DNA from: Rhodanobacteraceae bacterium
GTDB taxonomy: Bacteria; Pseudomonadota; Gammaproteobacteria; Xanthomonadales; SZUA-5
Length of the DNA stretch: 64,000 nucleotides
Direction: 5' to 3'
NCBI GenBank assembly: GCA_016713135.1
Contig: JADJPR010000007.1
Coordinates: forward strand, 1-64,000
The position numbers and the translations under genes were made by a program. This document shows positions 41,414 to 49,252 of the stretch, piece after piece. Position 1 is the first letter of the stretch, and each line of letters begins with the position of its first letter. The notes below the pieces were generated by a model. The model searched no databases, was not told the origin of the DNA, and was given only the letters and a program-made list of their open reading frames with translations.

Positions 41414-41459
41414 GCCGGTGTAGCGCGCAGCGCTTCACCGGCACCCGCGCCCGGCCTAC
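41410..41459. terminator. GTAGGCC palindrome between convergent genes, likely bidirectional terminator
   Basis: GTAGGCCGG (41410-41418) and CCGGCCTAC (41451-41459) are exact reverse complements. Inside, GCCGGTG/CACCGGC and AGCGC/GCGCT can form a second stem. It lies between the convergent ykgJ-like and RND genes and lacks a U-tract. It resembles GTAGG-type dispersed repeats common in gammaproteobacteria. Confidence 0.6.
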
Positions 41460-44400
41460 GCGCGTGCGGCTTTCCGCTGCAGCAGCACGAAATACAGCAC
41501 CGGGATCACCACCAGCGTCAGCACGGTGGAGACGAAGATGCCGAAGATCAGCGAGACCGCGAGGCCGTTGAAGATCGGGTCGTCGAGGATGAACACCCCG
41601 CCGGACATCGCCGCCACCGCGGTCAGCGCGATCGGCTTGGCGCGCACCGCCACCGAGTCGATGACCGCTGCGACCAGCGCGCGCCCTTCGGCGAGTTGCT
41701 GGTTGATGAAATCGACCAGCAGGATCGAGTTGCGCACGATGATGCCGGCCAGCGCGATCATGCCGATCATGCTGGTGGCGGTGAACTGCGCGCCGAGCAG
41801 GGCGTGGCCGGGCATCACGCCGATCACCGTCAGCGGGATCGGGGCCATGATGATCAGCGGCACCACATAACTGCGGAACTGGCCGACCACCAGCAGGTAG
41901 ATCAGCACCAGGCCCACCGAGTAGGCCAGGCCCATGTCGCGGAAGGTCTCGAAAGTGATCTGCCACTCGCCGTCCCATTTGATCGAGAAGCCGGTGGTGT
42001 CCTCCGGCGCGCGGAAGAAGTACTGCTCGACCGGCGTGCCGTCGATGCCTTTCTCGCCGATCGCGCTGACGATGCCGAACATGCCATACAGCGGGCTGTC
42101 CAGTTCGCCCGCCTCGTCGGCGAACACCATCGACATGGGCAGCAGATCCTTGTGGTAGACCGAGGCCTGCCAGCGGCTGTCGACCACGCGCACCAGTTCC
42201 GAGACCGGCACCAGGGCGCCGCTGTCCGCGCGGACCGGCAGCGCCAGCAACCGGTCCAGTTCCGCTTGATCGCCGGCCGGCAGGCGCAGGCGTACCGGCA
42301 CCGGGTACTTGGCGGCGCCGTCGCGCAGCCAGGTGGCGTCGGTGCCGCCGAGTGCGGTGCCGAGCGCGGCGACGATCTGCGCCTGCGACACGCCCAGGCG
42401 CGCGGCGCGCTGGCGGTCGACCACCACGATCTGGCGCGGTGCATCGGCCTCGACCGTGGTGTCGATGTCGACGATGCCTTCCTGCTGGGCGAACTGCCCG
42501 GCGAGCTTGCGCGCCAGTTCGCGGCCGCGCGCGGCGTCCGGGCCGTAGACCTCGGCCACCAGCGGCGACATCACCGGCGGGCCGGGCGGCACCTCGACCA
42601 CCTTGACCGAGGCGCCGAATTTCGCGCCGATGGCGGCCAGACTCGGGCGTGCGGCGCGCGCGATGTCGTGGCTCTTGCGGCTGCGGTGGTGCTTGTCGAC
42701 CAGGTTGACCTGCAGGTCGCCGACATGGGCGCCCTCGCGCAGGTAGTACTGGCGCACCAGGCCGTTGAAGTTGACCGGCGCCGAGGTGCCGGCGTAGCCC
42801 TGCACGCTGGCGACTTCCGGCAGCTTGCCGACTTCCGCCGCAAGTTCCGCCAGCACCCGGTTGGTGGTTTCCAGCGTGCTGCCCTCGGGCATGTCGAGGA
42901 CCACCTGGAACTCGCTCTTGTTGTCGAAGGGCAGCATCTTCAGCACCACCAACTGGACCACTGCCAGGCCGGCCGAGCCGACCACCAGCAGGAGCATCGC
43001 GGCGAACAGCACGAGGCGCCTGCGCGCCGCCTGCGCGCCTTCGAGGAAGGGACGCATGATGCGGTCGAACAAGCGTTGCAGGCGGCTCGGCACCGCGGCG
43101 CCGGGGTCGCCATGCGCGGCATCGGCGGCCTGATGCCGGATCAGCTTCAGCGACAGCCACGGGGTCACGACCAGCGCGACCGCCAGCGACAGCAGCATGC
43201 CCACACTCGCGTTGATCGGGATCGGGCGCATGTACGGGCCCATCAGGCCGCTGACGAAGGCCATCGGCAGCAGCGCGGCGATCACGGTGAAGGTGGCAAG
43301 GATGGTCGGCCCGCCGACCTCATCCACCGCCGGTGGAATCGCCTCGACCAGCGATTTGCCGCCCAGCGCCATGTGGCGGTGGATGTTCTCGACCACCACG
43401 ATCGCATCGTCGACCAGGATGCCGATCGAGAAGATCAGCGCGAACAGGCTGACGCGGTTGATCGTGAAACCCATGAAGTAGCTGGCGGCCAGCGTCAGCG
43501 CCAGGGTCAGCACCACCGCGGTGCCGACCACGATGGCCTCGCGCCGGCCGAGTGCGAACAGCACCAGCAGCACCACCGACAGGGTCGCGAACACCAGCTT
43601 CTGGATCAGCTTCTGCGCCTTGTCGGTGGCGGTCTGGCCGTAGTCCCGGGTGATCTCGACCTGGATGCCGTCCGGGATCACGGTGCCGCGCATCGACTCG
43701 ATGCGGCGCGCGATGGATCCGGTGATGTCGGCGGCATTGCGTCCAGGTTGCTTGGCGATGGCGATCGTCACCGCCGGCGCGCTCGCACCGCCCCGGGGCT
43801 GGTGCCAGACATAGCGCGTGGGCAGGTCGCCGCCCTGGCGGATCGAGGCCACATCCGCGAGGTACACCGGCTGGCCGTTCTTGAGCCCGATGACCAGTTC
43901 GCTCACCTCGGTCGCATCGCCGAGCCAGGTTCCCACGGTCAGCGGCACCGCACGGTCCTCGCCAATGCGTGCGCCCACATCGGCGGCCTGGTTGGCGGCG
44001 CCGAGTGCCCCGGCGAGTTCCGCCGCGGTCAGGCCGAAACCCGCCAGGCGGGCCGGGTCCAGTTCCACCAGCACCACGCGCTCCGGTGCGCCGAGGGTGT
44101 AGACATCGCGGGTTCCCGGCACGCGCTTGAGTTCGGTTTCCAGCGTGTGCGCCACTTCCGCAAGCTCGGTGGCGCCGCGGGCTGGGTCGTCGCTCCACAG
44201 CGTCAGGCTCATCACCGGGACATCGTCGATGCCCATCGGCTTGATCAACGGCTGGCCCACGCCCAGACCCTGCGGCAGCCAGTCCTGGTTGGAATAGACC
44301 TGGTTGTACAGGCGCACGATCGCGTCGCGGCGCGGCTCGCCGACGACGAACTCGACCGTCAGCATCGCCATGCCGGCGCGGCTCATCGAATAGACGTGCT

Positions 44401-44653
44401 TGACGCTCTCGATTTCGGTGAGCTTCTGCTCCAGCGGGAAGGTCACCAGGTTCTCGACGTCCGCCACCTCGGCGCCGACGAAGGGCACGAAGACATTGGC
44501 GAAGGTGACCTCGATCTGCGGCTCTTCCTCGCGCGGCGTGATCAGCGTGGCGGCAATCCCGAGCAGCAGACCCGCCAGCGCCAGCACCGGCGTCAGCGGG
44601 TTCTGCTGGAAGGCGCGCGCGACGCGGCCGGAGAAGCCGAGTGAATCACTCAT
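41456..44653 (-). CDS. RND efflux permease (AcrB/HAE family)
   Basis: The approximately 1065-residue inner-membrane proton-driven pump has twelve predicted helices in two halves, each with a large periplasmic loop. The proton-relay region of helix 4 reads GILVDDAIVVVENIHRH, with both aspartates present as in drug-type pumps. The N-terminal helix region includes NPLTPVLALAGLLLGIAATL. ATG 44653 (MSDSLGFSGRVARAFQQNP) is chosen over 44695, because the upstream residues are unlike the family and the shorter start still overlaps the adaptor stop by 8 bp. It is the last gene of the DUF2892-adaptor-pump operon, which the promoter layout links to sulfide response. The substrate is unknown. Confidence 0.93.
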   Translation of the reverse strand: MSDSLGFSGRVARAFQQNPLTPVLALAGLLLGIAATLITPREEEPQIEVTFANVFVPFVGAEVADVENLVTFPLEQKLTEIESVKHVYSMSRAGMAMLTVEFVVGEPRRDAIVRLYNQVYSNQDWLPQGLGVGQPLIKPMGIDDVPVMSLTLWSDDPARGATELAEVAHTLETELKRVPGTRDVYTLGAPERVVLVELDPARLAGFGLTAAELAGALGAANQAADVGARIGEDRAVPLTVGTWLGDATEVSELVIGLKNGQPVYLADVASIRQGGDLPTRYVWHQPRGGASAPAVTIAIAKQPGRNAADITGSIARRIESMRGTVIPDGIQVEITRDYGQTATDKAQKLIQKLVFATLSVVLLVLFALGRREAIVVGTAVVLTLALTLAASYFMGFTINRVSLFALIFSIGILVDDAIVVVENIHRHMALGGKSLVEAIPPAVDEVGGPTILATFTVIAALLPMAFVSGLMGPYMRPIPINASVGMLLSLAVALVVTPWLSLKLIRHQAADAAHGDPGAAVPSRLQRLFDRIMRPFLEGAQAARRRLVLFAAMLLLVVGSAGLAVVQLVVLKMLPFDNKSEFQVVLDMPEGSTLETTNRVLAELAAEVGKLPEVASVQGYAGTSAPVNFNGLVRQYYLREGAHVGDLQVNLVDKHHRSRKSHDIARAARPSLAAIGAKFGASVKVVEVPPGPPVMSPLVAEVYGPDAARGRELARKLAGQFAQQEGIVDIDTTVEADAPRQIVVVDRQRAARLGVSQAQIVAALGTALGGTDATWLRDGAAKYPVPVRLRLPAGDQAELDRLLALPVRADSGALVPVSELVRVVDSRWQASVYHKDLLPMSMVFADEAGELDSPLYGMFGIVSAIGEKGIDGTPVEQYFFRAPEDTTGFSIKWDGEWQITFETFRDMGLAYSVGLVLIYLLVVGQFRSYVVPLIIMAPIPLTVIGVMPGHALLGAQFTATSMIGMIALAGIIVRNSILLVDFINQQLAEGRALVAAVIDSVAVRAKPIALTAVAAMSGGVFILDDPIFNGLAVSLIFGIFVSTVLTLVVIPVLYFVLLQRKAARA

Positions 44654-45716
44654 GGCCGGCCCCGCGGCTGGCCACCAAGGCTGCGGAGGCAGCAAGCGGG
44701 TCGGTCACCACCTGCTCGCCGGCGGCCAGGCCAGACAGCACCTCGACGCGATCGCCGAAGTGGTGCCCCAGGCGCACCTGGCGCAGTGCGAGGCGCCCGT
44801 CGGACAGCACATACACGGCGGTCAGCTCGCTGCGGCGCACCACCGCGGAGGCCGGCAGCAGCAGGCGCTCGCGCTCGCCGACGACAAAGGCCACCTTGAC
44901 CGTCATCCCGGGATGCAGCCCGGTTTGTTCCTTGGGCAGTTCTACCCGCACCTTGAAGCTGTGGGTGACCGGATCGGCGTAGGGGAACACGATCACTTCG
45001 CTCGCGGCGACCCTGCGCGCGGCATCACCGTCCAGCAGCACTGCGGCCTGCTTGTGCGCCCGGATCGCGCTCACATCGCTCTGCGGTACGTCCACGGCCA
45101 GCCGCAGCTGGTCCAGCGAGAGCCCGGAGATCAGCGGCTGGCCGGGGCGCACCGATTCGCCCACCTGCACATGGCGCTGGGTGACGATGCCGGTGTACGG
45201 CGAGCGGATCACGGTGTAATCGACCTGCTCGCCGGCACTGCGCACGACCGCCTGTGCGGCCTCGAGCGCGGCCCGCGCCGAATCGCGGCGCGCGGTGGCC
45301 TGGTCCAGTTGCGCCTTGGCCACCAGCTTGCGCTGGTAGATGTCGGCAATGCGCGTGTACTCGGCTTCGGCCTCGCGCGCGGCGGCCTGCGCCGCGCGCA
45401 ACTGCGCCTGCGCCTGGCGGCTCGCGGCCTGCTGCTCCACATCGGTGAAGCGCACCACCACGGCGCCGGCCTCGACGTAGTCGTCCACATCGAAGGGCAG
45501 CTCGACCACGCGGCCCGCGGTCTGCGCCGACAGCGTGGCCTGGTTGACCGCTTCGACCACCCCATCCCACACGCGCTCGCGCGGCGCCTGCTCGGGCTGC
45601 ACGGTCAGTTTCGGCAGTTCGGGGAGTGGCGGCGCGGCCGCTGACGGGGGCGCGGTGCCGCCGCAGGCAGCGAGTCCGGCAAGCGCGAACGGGAGCAGGA
45701 TGAGACGGAGCTTCAT
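44646..45716 (-). CDS. RND periplasmic adaptor lipoprotein (membrane fusion protein)
   Basis: The 356-residue adaptor has a lipoprotein signal (MKLRLILLPFALAGLAAC, lipobox cysteine at 18). It has a split lipoyl/barrel-sandwich domain (AQTAGRVVELPFDVDDYVEAG ... YTVIRSPYTGIVTQRHVQVGE), a hairpin coiled coil at about 95-165 rich in A, R and Q, and beta-barrel and membrane-proximal domains to the C-terminus. It bridges the pump to an outer-membrane channel, which is not encoded nearby. The gene overlaps the pump gene by 8 bp and starts 1 bp before the stop of the DUF2892-type gene, so the three form one operon. Confidence 0.93.
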   Translation of the reverse strand: MKLRLILLPFALAGLAACGGTAPPSAAAPPLPELPKLTVQPEQAPRERVWDGVVEAVNQATLSAQTAGRVVELPFDVDDYVEAGAVVVRFTDVEQQAASRQAQAQLRAAQAAAREAEAEYTRIADIYQRKLVAKAQLDQATARRDSARAALEAAQAVVRSAGEQVDYTVIRSPYTGIVTQRHVQVGESVRPGQPLISGLSLDQLRLAVDVPQSDVSAIRAHKQAAVLLDGDAARRVAASEVIVFPYADPVTHSFKVRVELPKEQTGLHPGMTVKVAFVVGERERLLLPASAVVRRSELTAVYVLSDGRLALRQVRLGHHFGDRVEVLSGLAAGEQVVTDPLAASAALVASRGAGHE

Positions 45717-45717
45717 G

Positions 45718-45921
45718 TCAGCGGAAGGCCTGTCCGGAAGGAATGCCCACCTTCTTCAGGATCAGGGCCAGCGGGCAGAACCCGGTGAAGGCGGACTGCA
45801 ACAGGTTGAGCCCGACGAAGGCCGTGAGCAACAGCCACCAGGGCGACACGAGGTGTGCCAGCAACACGCTGAGCAGGATCATCGAGCCAGCGAAGGCGAA
45901 GACGAAACGGTCAATGTTCAT
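45718..45921 (-). CDS. Small two-helix membrane protein, DUF2892 (YgaP-tail) type
   Basis: The 67-residue protein has two hydrophobic segments (FVFAFAGSMILLSVLLAHL and WWLLLTAFVGLNLLQSAF) followed by TGFCPLALILKKVGI, the conserved CP end of the DUF2892 family. This domain is found fused to rhodanese in YgaP and as a stand-alone protein beside sulfur-stress genes, so a sulfur role is likely. It is the first gene of the operon driven by the promoter at 45949-45977. Confidence 0.85.
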   Translation of the reverse strand: MNIDRFVFAFAGSMILLSVLLAHLVSPWWLLLTAFVGLNLLQSAFTGFCPLALILKKVGIPSGQAFR

Positions 45922-45945
45922 GGCAGTCTCCTTGGGTTAGGTGAG

Positions 45946-45969
45946 ACTAATATAGTGGAAGCTAATATA
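45946..45969. promoter_or_regulatory. Candidate operator: two CTAATATA repeats over the promoter
   Basis: ACTAATATA (45946-45954) and GCTAATATA (45961-45969) are direct repeats 15 bp apart. One covers the -10 box and the other the spacer. The core CTAAT/ATTAG also occurs in the palindrome upstream of the ArsR-type gene (47546-47558), suggesting the same repressor. Confidence 0.65.
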
Positions 45970-45977
45970 AATGACAA
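45949..45977 (-). promoter_or_regulatory. Sigma-70 promoter of the DUF2892-RND operon
   Basis: On the minus strand the -35 is TTGTCA (45972-45977) and the -10 is TATATT (45949-45954), separated by exactly 17 bp. The start codon lies about 28 bp downstream of the -10. Confidence 0.8.
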
Positions 45978-46055
45978 GTGCGCACTTGGGGTTTGCGACC
46001 GACGAGGTTCCCGCGACGAGTCCACCCATCCCGCTCGCGACCAAGGCGCGTGTTC

Positions 46056-46167
46056 TTTGACGCAAAGGACGCAAAGGACGCAAAAAAGCGAGGGACGCAA
46101 GGAGCGCCCGTCTGGCAGGCTCTACTTTGCGTCCTTCGCTTTTCCCCTTTGCGTCCTTTGCGTCAAA
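46056..46167. repeat. Inverted tandem-arm element, GGACGCAAA class (sqr/DUF2892)
   Basis: The left arm 46056-46101 begins TTTGACGCAAAGG. The right arm 46124-46167 ends CCTTTGCGTCAAA, so the outermost unit is a variant shared by both arms. GGCAGGCTCTAC borders the right arm. Upstream sequence to 45978 shows no other feature. Confidence 0.88.
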
Positions 46168-46199
46168 CGCTCTTGGTTACAACCAGAGCGCCGCCCAGC

Positions 46200-47471
46200 T
46201 CACTTCAGCTTGTCGATGCCCAGCGCCTTGAGCACGTACTTCTCGTAGATCGGCTCGGTGTTGCCGCTCTTCATCTTCGACAGGAAGTACTTCTCGAAGG
46301 CGATCTTGGCCAGGTGCACCCACTTGCCCACCTTGGCCCAGGTGACATTGCGCGGCGGGATCTGCGGGATCGCGACGAAGGCCGCGCCGGTGTCGCCCAT
46401 GTCGGCCAGGCAGATTGCGTTCCAGGTCGCCTTGGCCTGCGGCTCGCGGCCCTCGATGGCGGCCTTGATGTTGTGCACGATGGCGGTGACCATCGACTCG
46501 ATCATGAAGCCGGTCTTCGGCGTGCCCACCGGCACCGGGGTCTTCTCGACCGGCGGGATGGCGACGCAGACGCCCGCGGAATAGATGTACGGGTACTTCG
46601 GATTGCGCTGGTAATCGTCGATCAGGGTGAAGCCGCGCGGATTGCACAGGCCTTCGACGCCCGCCACCGCGGCCACGCCGGTGAATGCCGGCATCAGCAT
46701 CGCGAACTTGAACGGTACCTCGTGCTCGCGCACCGCCTCGCCGTGGTCGTTGTGCTCGATGGCGACCAGTTTGTCCGGCGCGAACTCGCGCACCTTGCAG
46801 TTGGTCAGCCACTTGATGTGGCGCTGGCGGAACTCGGCCTCGAGCAGGCCCTTGGAGTCGCCCACGCCACCCAGGCCCATGTGGCCCACGTACGGCTCGC
46901 TGGTGACGTAGGTGATCGGCACCTTGCTGCGCAGCTTGCGCTTGCGCAAATCGGCATCCAGGATCATCGCGAATTCGTAGGCCGGGCCGAAGCAACTCGC
47001 GCCGGCCACCGCGCCGATCACCACCGGACCCGGGTTCTTCAGGAACTCCTGGTAGTTCGCCCATGCGGTGTCCGCGTGGTCGGTCGTGCAGATGGACTGG
47101 GTATGGCCGTTGACCGGGCCGAAGCCGGGAATCTCTTCGAAGGCCAGCCGCGGGCCGGTGCAAATCACCAGGTAGTCGAACTCCAAGGCCCGTCCGCTGA
47201 CGGTCGTCAGCCGTTTGCCGGCGGCGTCGATGTTTGCCGCGGCCTCGGGGATGAAGTCGATCTGTTTCTTCGCCAGGTACGGCCCCACCTCCACCTGGAT
47301 CTCGGCCGGCTTGCGCCAGCCCACCGCCAGCCACGGATTGGAGGGGTTGAACGAGAACCGCGGGCCGTCGCCGACGACCGTGATCCGGTGACCGTTGCCG
47401 AGTACCCCGCGCAACTCATAGGCTGCGCTCATGCCGCCGATGCCGGCGCCCACCACCACGATATGTGCCAT
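46200..47471 (-). CDS. sqr: Sulfide:quinone oxidoreductase
   Basis: The 423-residue FAD enzyme oxidises sulfide to polysulfide or persulfide and passes electrons to quinone. The N-terminal FAD loop is VVVGAGIGGMSAAYEL. Three cysteines expected for the catalytic set are present: C128 (QSICTT), C160 (AGASCFGPAYEF) and C354 (NAICLADMG); the first two align by number with Acidithiobacillus SQR C128 and C160, and the third is close to its C356. The substrate/quinone region reads PVPVGTPKTGFMIESM. The C-terminus is rich in K and hydrophobic residues for membrane attachment. It is divergent from the two-cysteine ArsR regulator, an arrangement typical of SQR control. Confidence 0.92.
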   Translation of the reverse strand: MAHIVVVGAGIGGMSAAYELRGVLGNGHRITVVGDGPRFSFNPSNPWLAVGWRKPAEIQVEVGPYLAKKQIDFIPEAAANIDAAGKRLTTVSGRALEFDYLVICTGPRLAFEEIPGFGPVNGHTQSICTTDHADTAWANYQEFLKNPGPVVIGAVAGASCFGPAYEFAMILDADLRKRKLRSKVPITYVTSEPYVGHMGLGGVGDSKGLLEAEFRQRHIKWLTNCKVREFAPDKLVAIEHNDHGEAVREHEVPFKFAMLMPAFTGVAAVAGVEGLCNPRGFTLIDDYQRNPKYPYIYSAGVCVAIPPVEKTPVPVGTPKTGFMIESMVTAIVHNIKAAIEGREPQAKATWNAICLADMGDTGAAFVAIPQIPPRNVTWAKVGKWVHLAKIAFEKYFLSKMKSGNTEPIYEKYVLKALGIDKLK

Positions 47472-47545
47472 TGCCGCTCCCTCCCAGGTCGATGTGCGAG
47501 ACCCCGGAAACGCCCGCAGGTCTCTCGCGCAACCATATCATCACA

Positions 47546-47558
47546 TGCTAAATTAGCA
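47546..47558. promoter_or_regulatory. Candidate ArsR-family operator between sqr and arsR
   Basis: TGCTAAATTAGCA is a perfect 13-bp palindrome in the 116-bp divergent gap. On the minus strand TTGCTA (a -35-like box for sqr) overlaps it. The half site shares CTAAT/ATTAG with the operator of the DUF2892-RND promoter. Confidence 0.7.
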
Positions 47559-47587
47559 ACTAGACATTTTGTTGAGGGAGGGCGGCG

Positions 47588-47938
47588 ATGAGCCTGGACG
47601 CGCTCGACATGGAACAGATGCGCACCAATGCCGGTGCCGCTGCGCGCCTGCTGAAGGCGATGGCCAACGAGCACCGTCTCCTCGTGCTCTGCCATCTGCT
47701 CGAGGGCGAACGCTCCGTGGGCCAGCTGAATGCCGAACTGGACCTCAGCCAGTCGGCGCTGTCGCAGCACCTCGCCGTCTTGCGCGAGGACGAACTGGTC
47801 GCCACCCGGCGCGAGTCGCAGACCATCTACTACCGCGTCGCCAGCGAGGCGGTCGCCAGCGTGCTGTCGGCGCTGCACGGGATCTATTGCCGGCCGCGCG
47901 GCCAACCGGTCACCCAGGCGGCGCCGGAACCGGGCTGA
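47588..47938 (+). CDS. ArsR-family persulfide-sensing repressor (SqrR/BigR type)
   Basis: The 116-residue winged-helix protein has the ArsR recognition region LSQSALSQHLAVLREDELV and the wing RRESQTIYYRV. Its only two cysteines are C35 (LVLCHLL) and C101 (GIYCRP), 66 residues apart, exactly as C41/C107 of SqrR and C42/C108 of BigR. Those pairs form a polysulfide bridge that releases DNA. GAGGGAGGG precedes the ATG. It is divergent from sqr, and I infer it represses sqr, itself and the DUF2892-RND operon. Confidence 0.88.
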   Translation: MSLDALDMEQMRTNAGAAARLLKAMANEHRLLVLCHLLEGERSVGQLNAELDLSQSALSQHLAVLREDELVATRRESQTIYYRVASEAVASVLSALHGIYCRPRGQPVTQAAPEPG

Positions 47939-47948
47939 AGCGGCCTCC

Positions 47949-47967
47949 CAGGACGTGACACGTCCTG
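47949..47967. promoter_or_regulatory. 19-bp perfect palindrome between arsR and mltB
   Basis: CAGGACGTG-A-CACGTCCTG has 9-bp arms around one base, too tight for an ideal RNA hairpin. It lies 11 bp after the regulator's stop and about 60 bp before mltB. It may be a protein-binding site or a weak terminator. Confidence 0.5.
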
Positions 47968-48028
47968 AACAACTTGCACGACCGGTCAAGGTAGCATCCG
48001 CCGCGTTCCTGACTTGATCGAGTGGACG

Positions 48029-49030
48029 ATGCTCCGACGCGCCTGCCTCGCGGCCCTGACCCTGTGCCAGCTCATCGGCGCGGCTGACGCCGCCACAGAG
48101 AAGCACCCGGGGATGGACGCGGTGATCGCCGAAGTGGCGGCGGGCGATGAGGCGCGGGCCGCGCAGGCGCGCGCGCTGTTGCAGGGCGCCACCTACCAGC
48201 AGGCAATCATCGACGCGATCAGCCGCCCGGCCGAGGGCGTCAAGCCCTGGCATGCCTACCGGCCGATCTTCATGACCGAGGAGCGCATTGCCGGCGGCGC
48301 GGCTTACTTCGAGGCCAACCGCGAGCTGCTGGCGAAAGCCCAGGCGGCCTACGGCGTGCCAGCCGAGTATGTGGTCGCGATCATCGGCGTGGAGACCTTC
48401 TACGGCCGCATCACGGGCAAGTGGAAAGTGATCGACGCGCTGACCACGCTCGGCCTGTACTACCCGCCGCGCGCGCCCTTCTTCCGCGGCGAGCTGGTGC
48501 GCTTCCTGAACCTGCCGAAGGAGCGCCATATCGAGCTGGACCTGGCCAATGTGCAGGGTTCCTATGCCGGTGCGATGGGCCTGGGCCAGTTCATGCCGAC
48601 CAGTTTCGTCAAGTGGGCGGTGGACGGCAACGCCGACGGCAAGATCGACCTGTGGACCACGCCGGACGACATTTTCTCCAGCATCGCCAACTATCTGCGC
48701 GACCACGGCTGGGTGCCCGGCGGCCCGGTGACCGCGGCGATGGTCCCCGGCCCCGGCGCGCGCCGCCTGCGCGACACCGGCCTCGACCCGATCTTCCCGC
48801 TGAGCCAGCTGGTCGAGTGGGGCTACCAGCCGCCCGACGGCAGCGCGATTGCCCCCAACGAGGCCTGCAACCTGCTGATGCTGGAGGTCGCCGACGCCGA
48901 CTTCGGCTATTTCGCGATCTTCCGCAATTTCCGCGTGATCACCACCTACAACCGCTCGCCGATGTACGCGATGGCGGTGCACGAGCTGGCCCAGGCGATC
49001 CGCGAACGCACCGGCGGGATTGCGCCGTGA
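48029..49030 (+). CDS. mltB: Membrane-bound lytic murein transglycosylase B
   Basis: The 333-residue GH103 enzyme cleaves peptidoglycan glycan strands, forming anhydro ends. Catalytic E122 is in IIGVETFYGRITG. Other family blocks are GSYAGAMGLGQFMPTSF and DDIFSSIANYLRDHGW. The signal peptide is LRRACLAALTLCQLIGAADA; no lipobox is obvious, so it may be soluble periplasmic. ATG 48029 gives this signal; a TTG at 48014 is less likely. It leads the cell-wall run mltB, rlpA, dacA. Confidence 0.94.
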   Translation: MLRRACLAALTLCQLIGAADAATEKHPGMDAVIAEVAAGDEARAAQARALLQGATYQQAIIDAISRPAEGVKPWHAYRPIFMTEERIAGGAAYFEANRELLAKAQAAYGVPAEYVVAIIGVETFYGRITGKWKVIDALTTLGLYYPPRAPFFRGELVRFLNLPKERHIELDLANVQGSYAGAMGLGQFMPTSFVKWAVDGNADGKIDLWTTPDDIFSSIANYLRDHGWVPGGPVTAAMVPGPGARRLRDTGLDPIFPLSQLVEWGYQPPDGSAIAPNEACNLLMLEVADADFGYFAIFRNFRVITTYNRSPMYAMAVHELAQAIRERTGGIAP

Positions 49031-49076
49031 TTGGCTTCCGGTCAGTGGGGCCTGAACGCCGGGGGCAGTTTTTTTT

Positions 49077-49223
49077 GTCCGCAAAGGACGCAAAGGACGC
49101 AAAGAAGAGCACGGGCATTCAGCGAGTCGTCGACGCCCTGGAAGCGCGCCGCTGTTCCAACGATGTGAAAGCATCCGCCCAGAACATTCGCTTTTCTTTG
49201 CGTCCTTTGCGTCCTTCGCGGCC
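49077..49223. repeat. Inverted tandem-arm element, GGACGCAAA class (mltB/rlpA)
   Basis: The left arm 49077-49108 begins GTCCGCAAAGGACGC. The right arm 49191-49223 ends GCGTCCTTCGCGG, again sharing the variant outer unit with one mismatch. A T8 run (49069-49076) lies just outside. The right arm ends about 30 bp before the annotated rlpA ATG and overlaps what should be its signal-peptide region. Confidence 0.87.
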
Positions 49224-49252
49224 AAGAGCCTTCGCGGCTGGCAATCCTGGTC

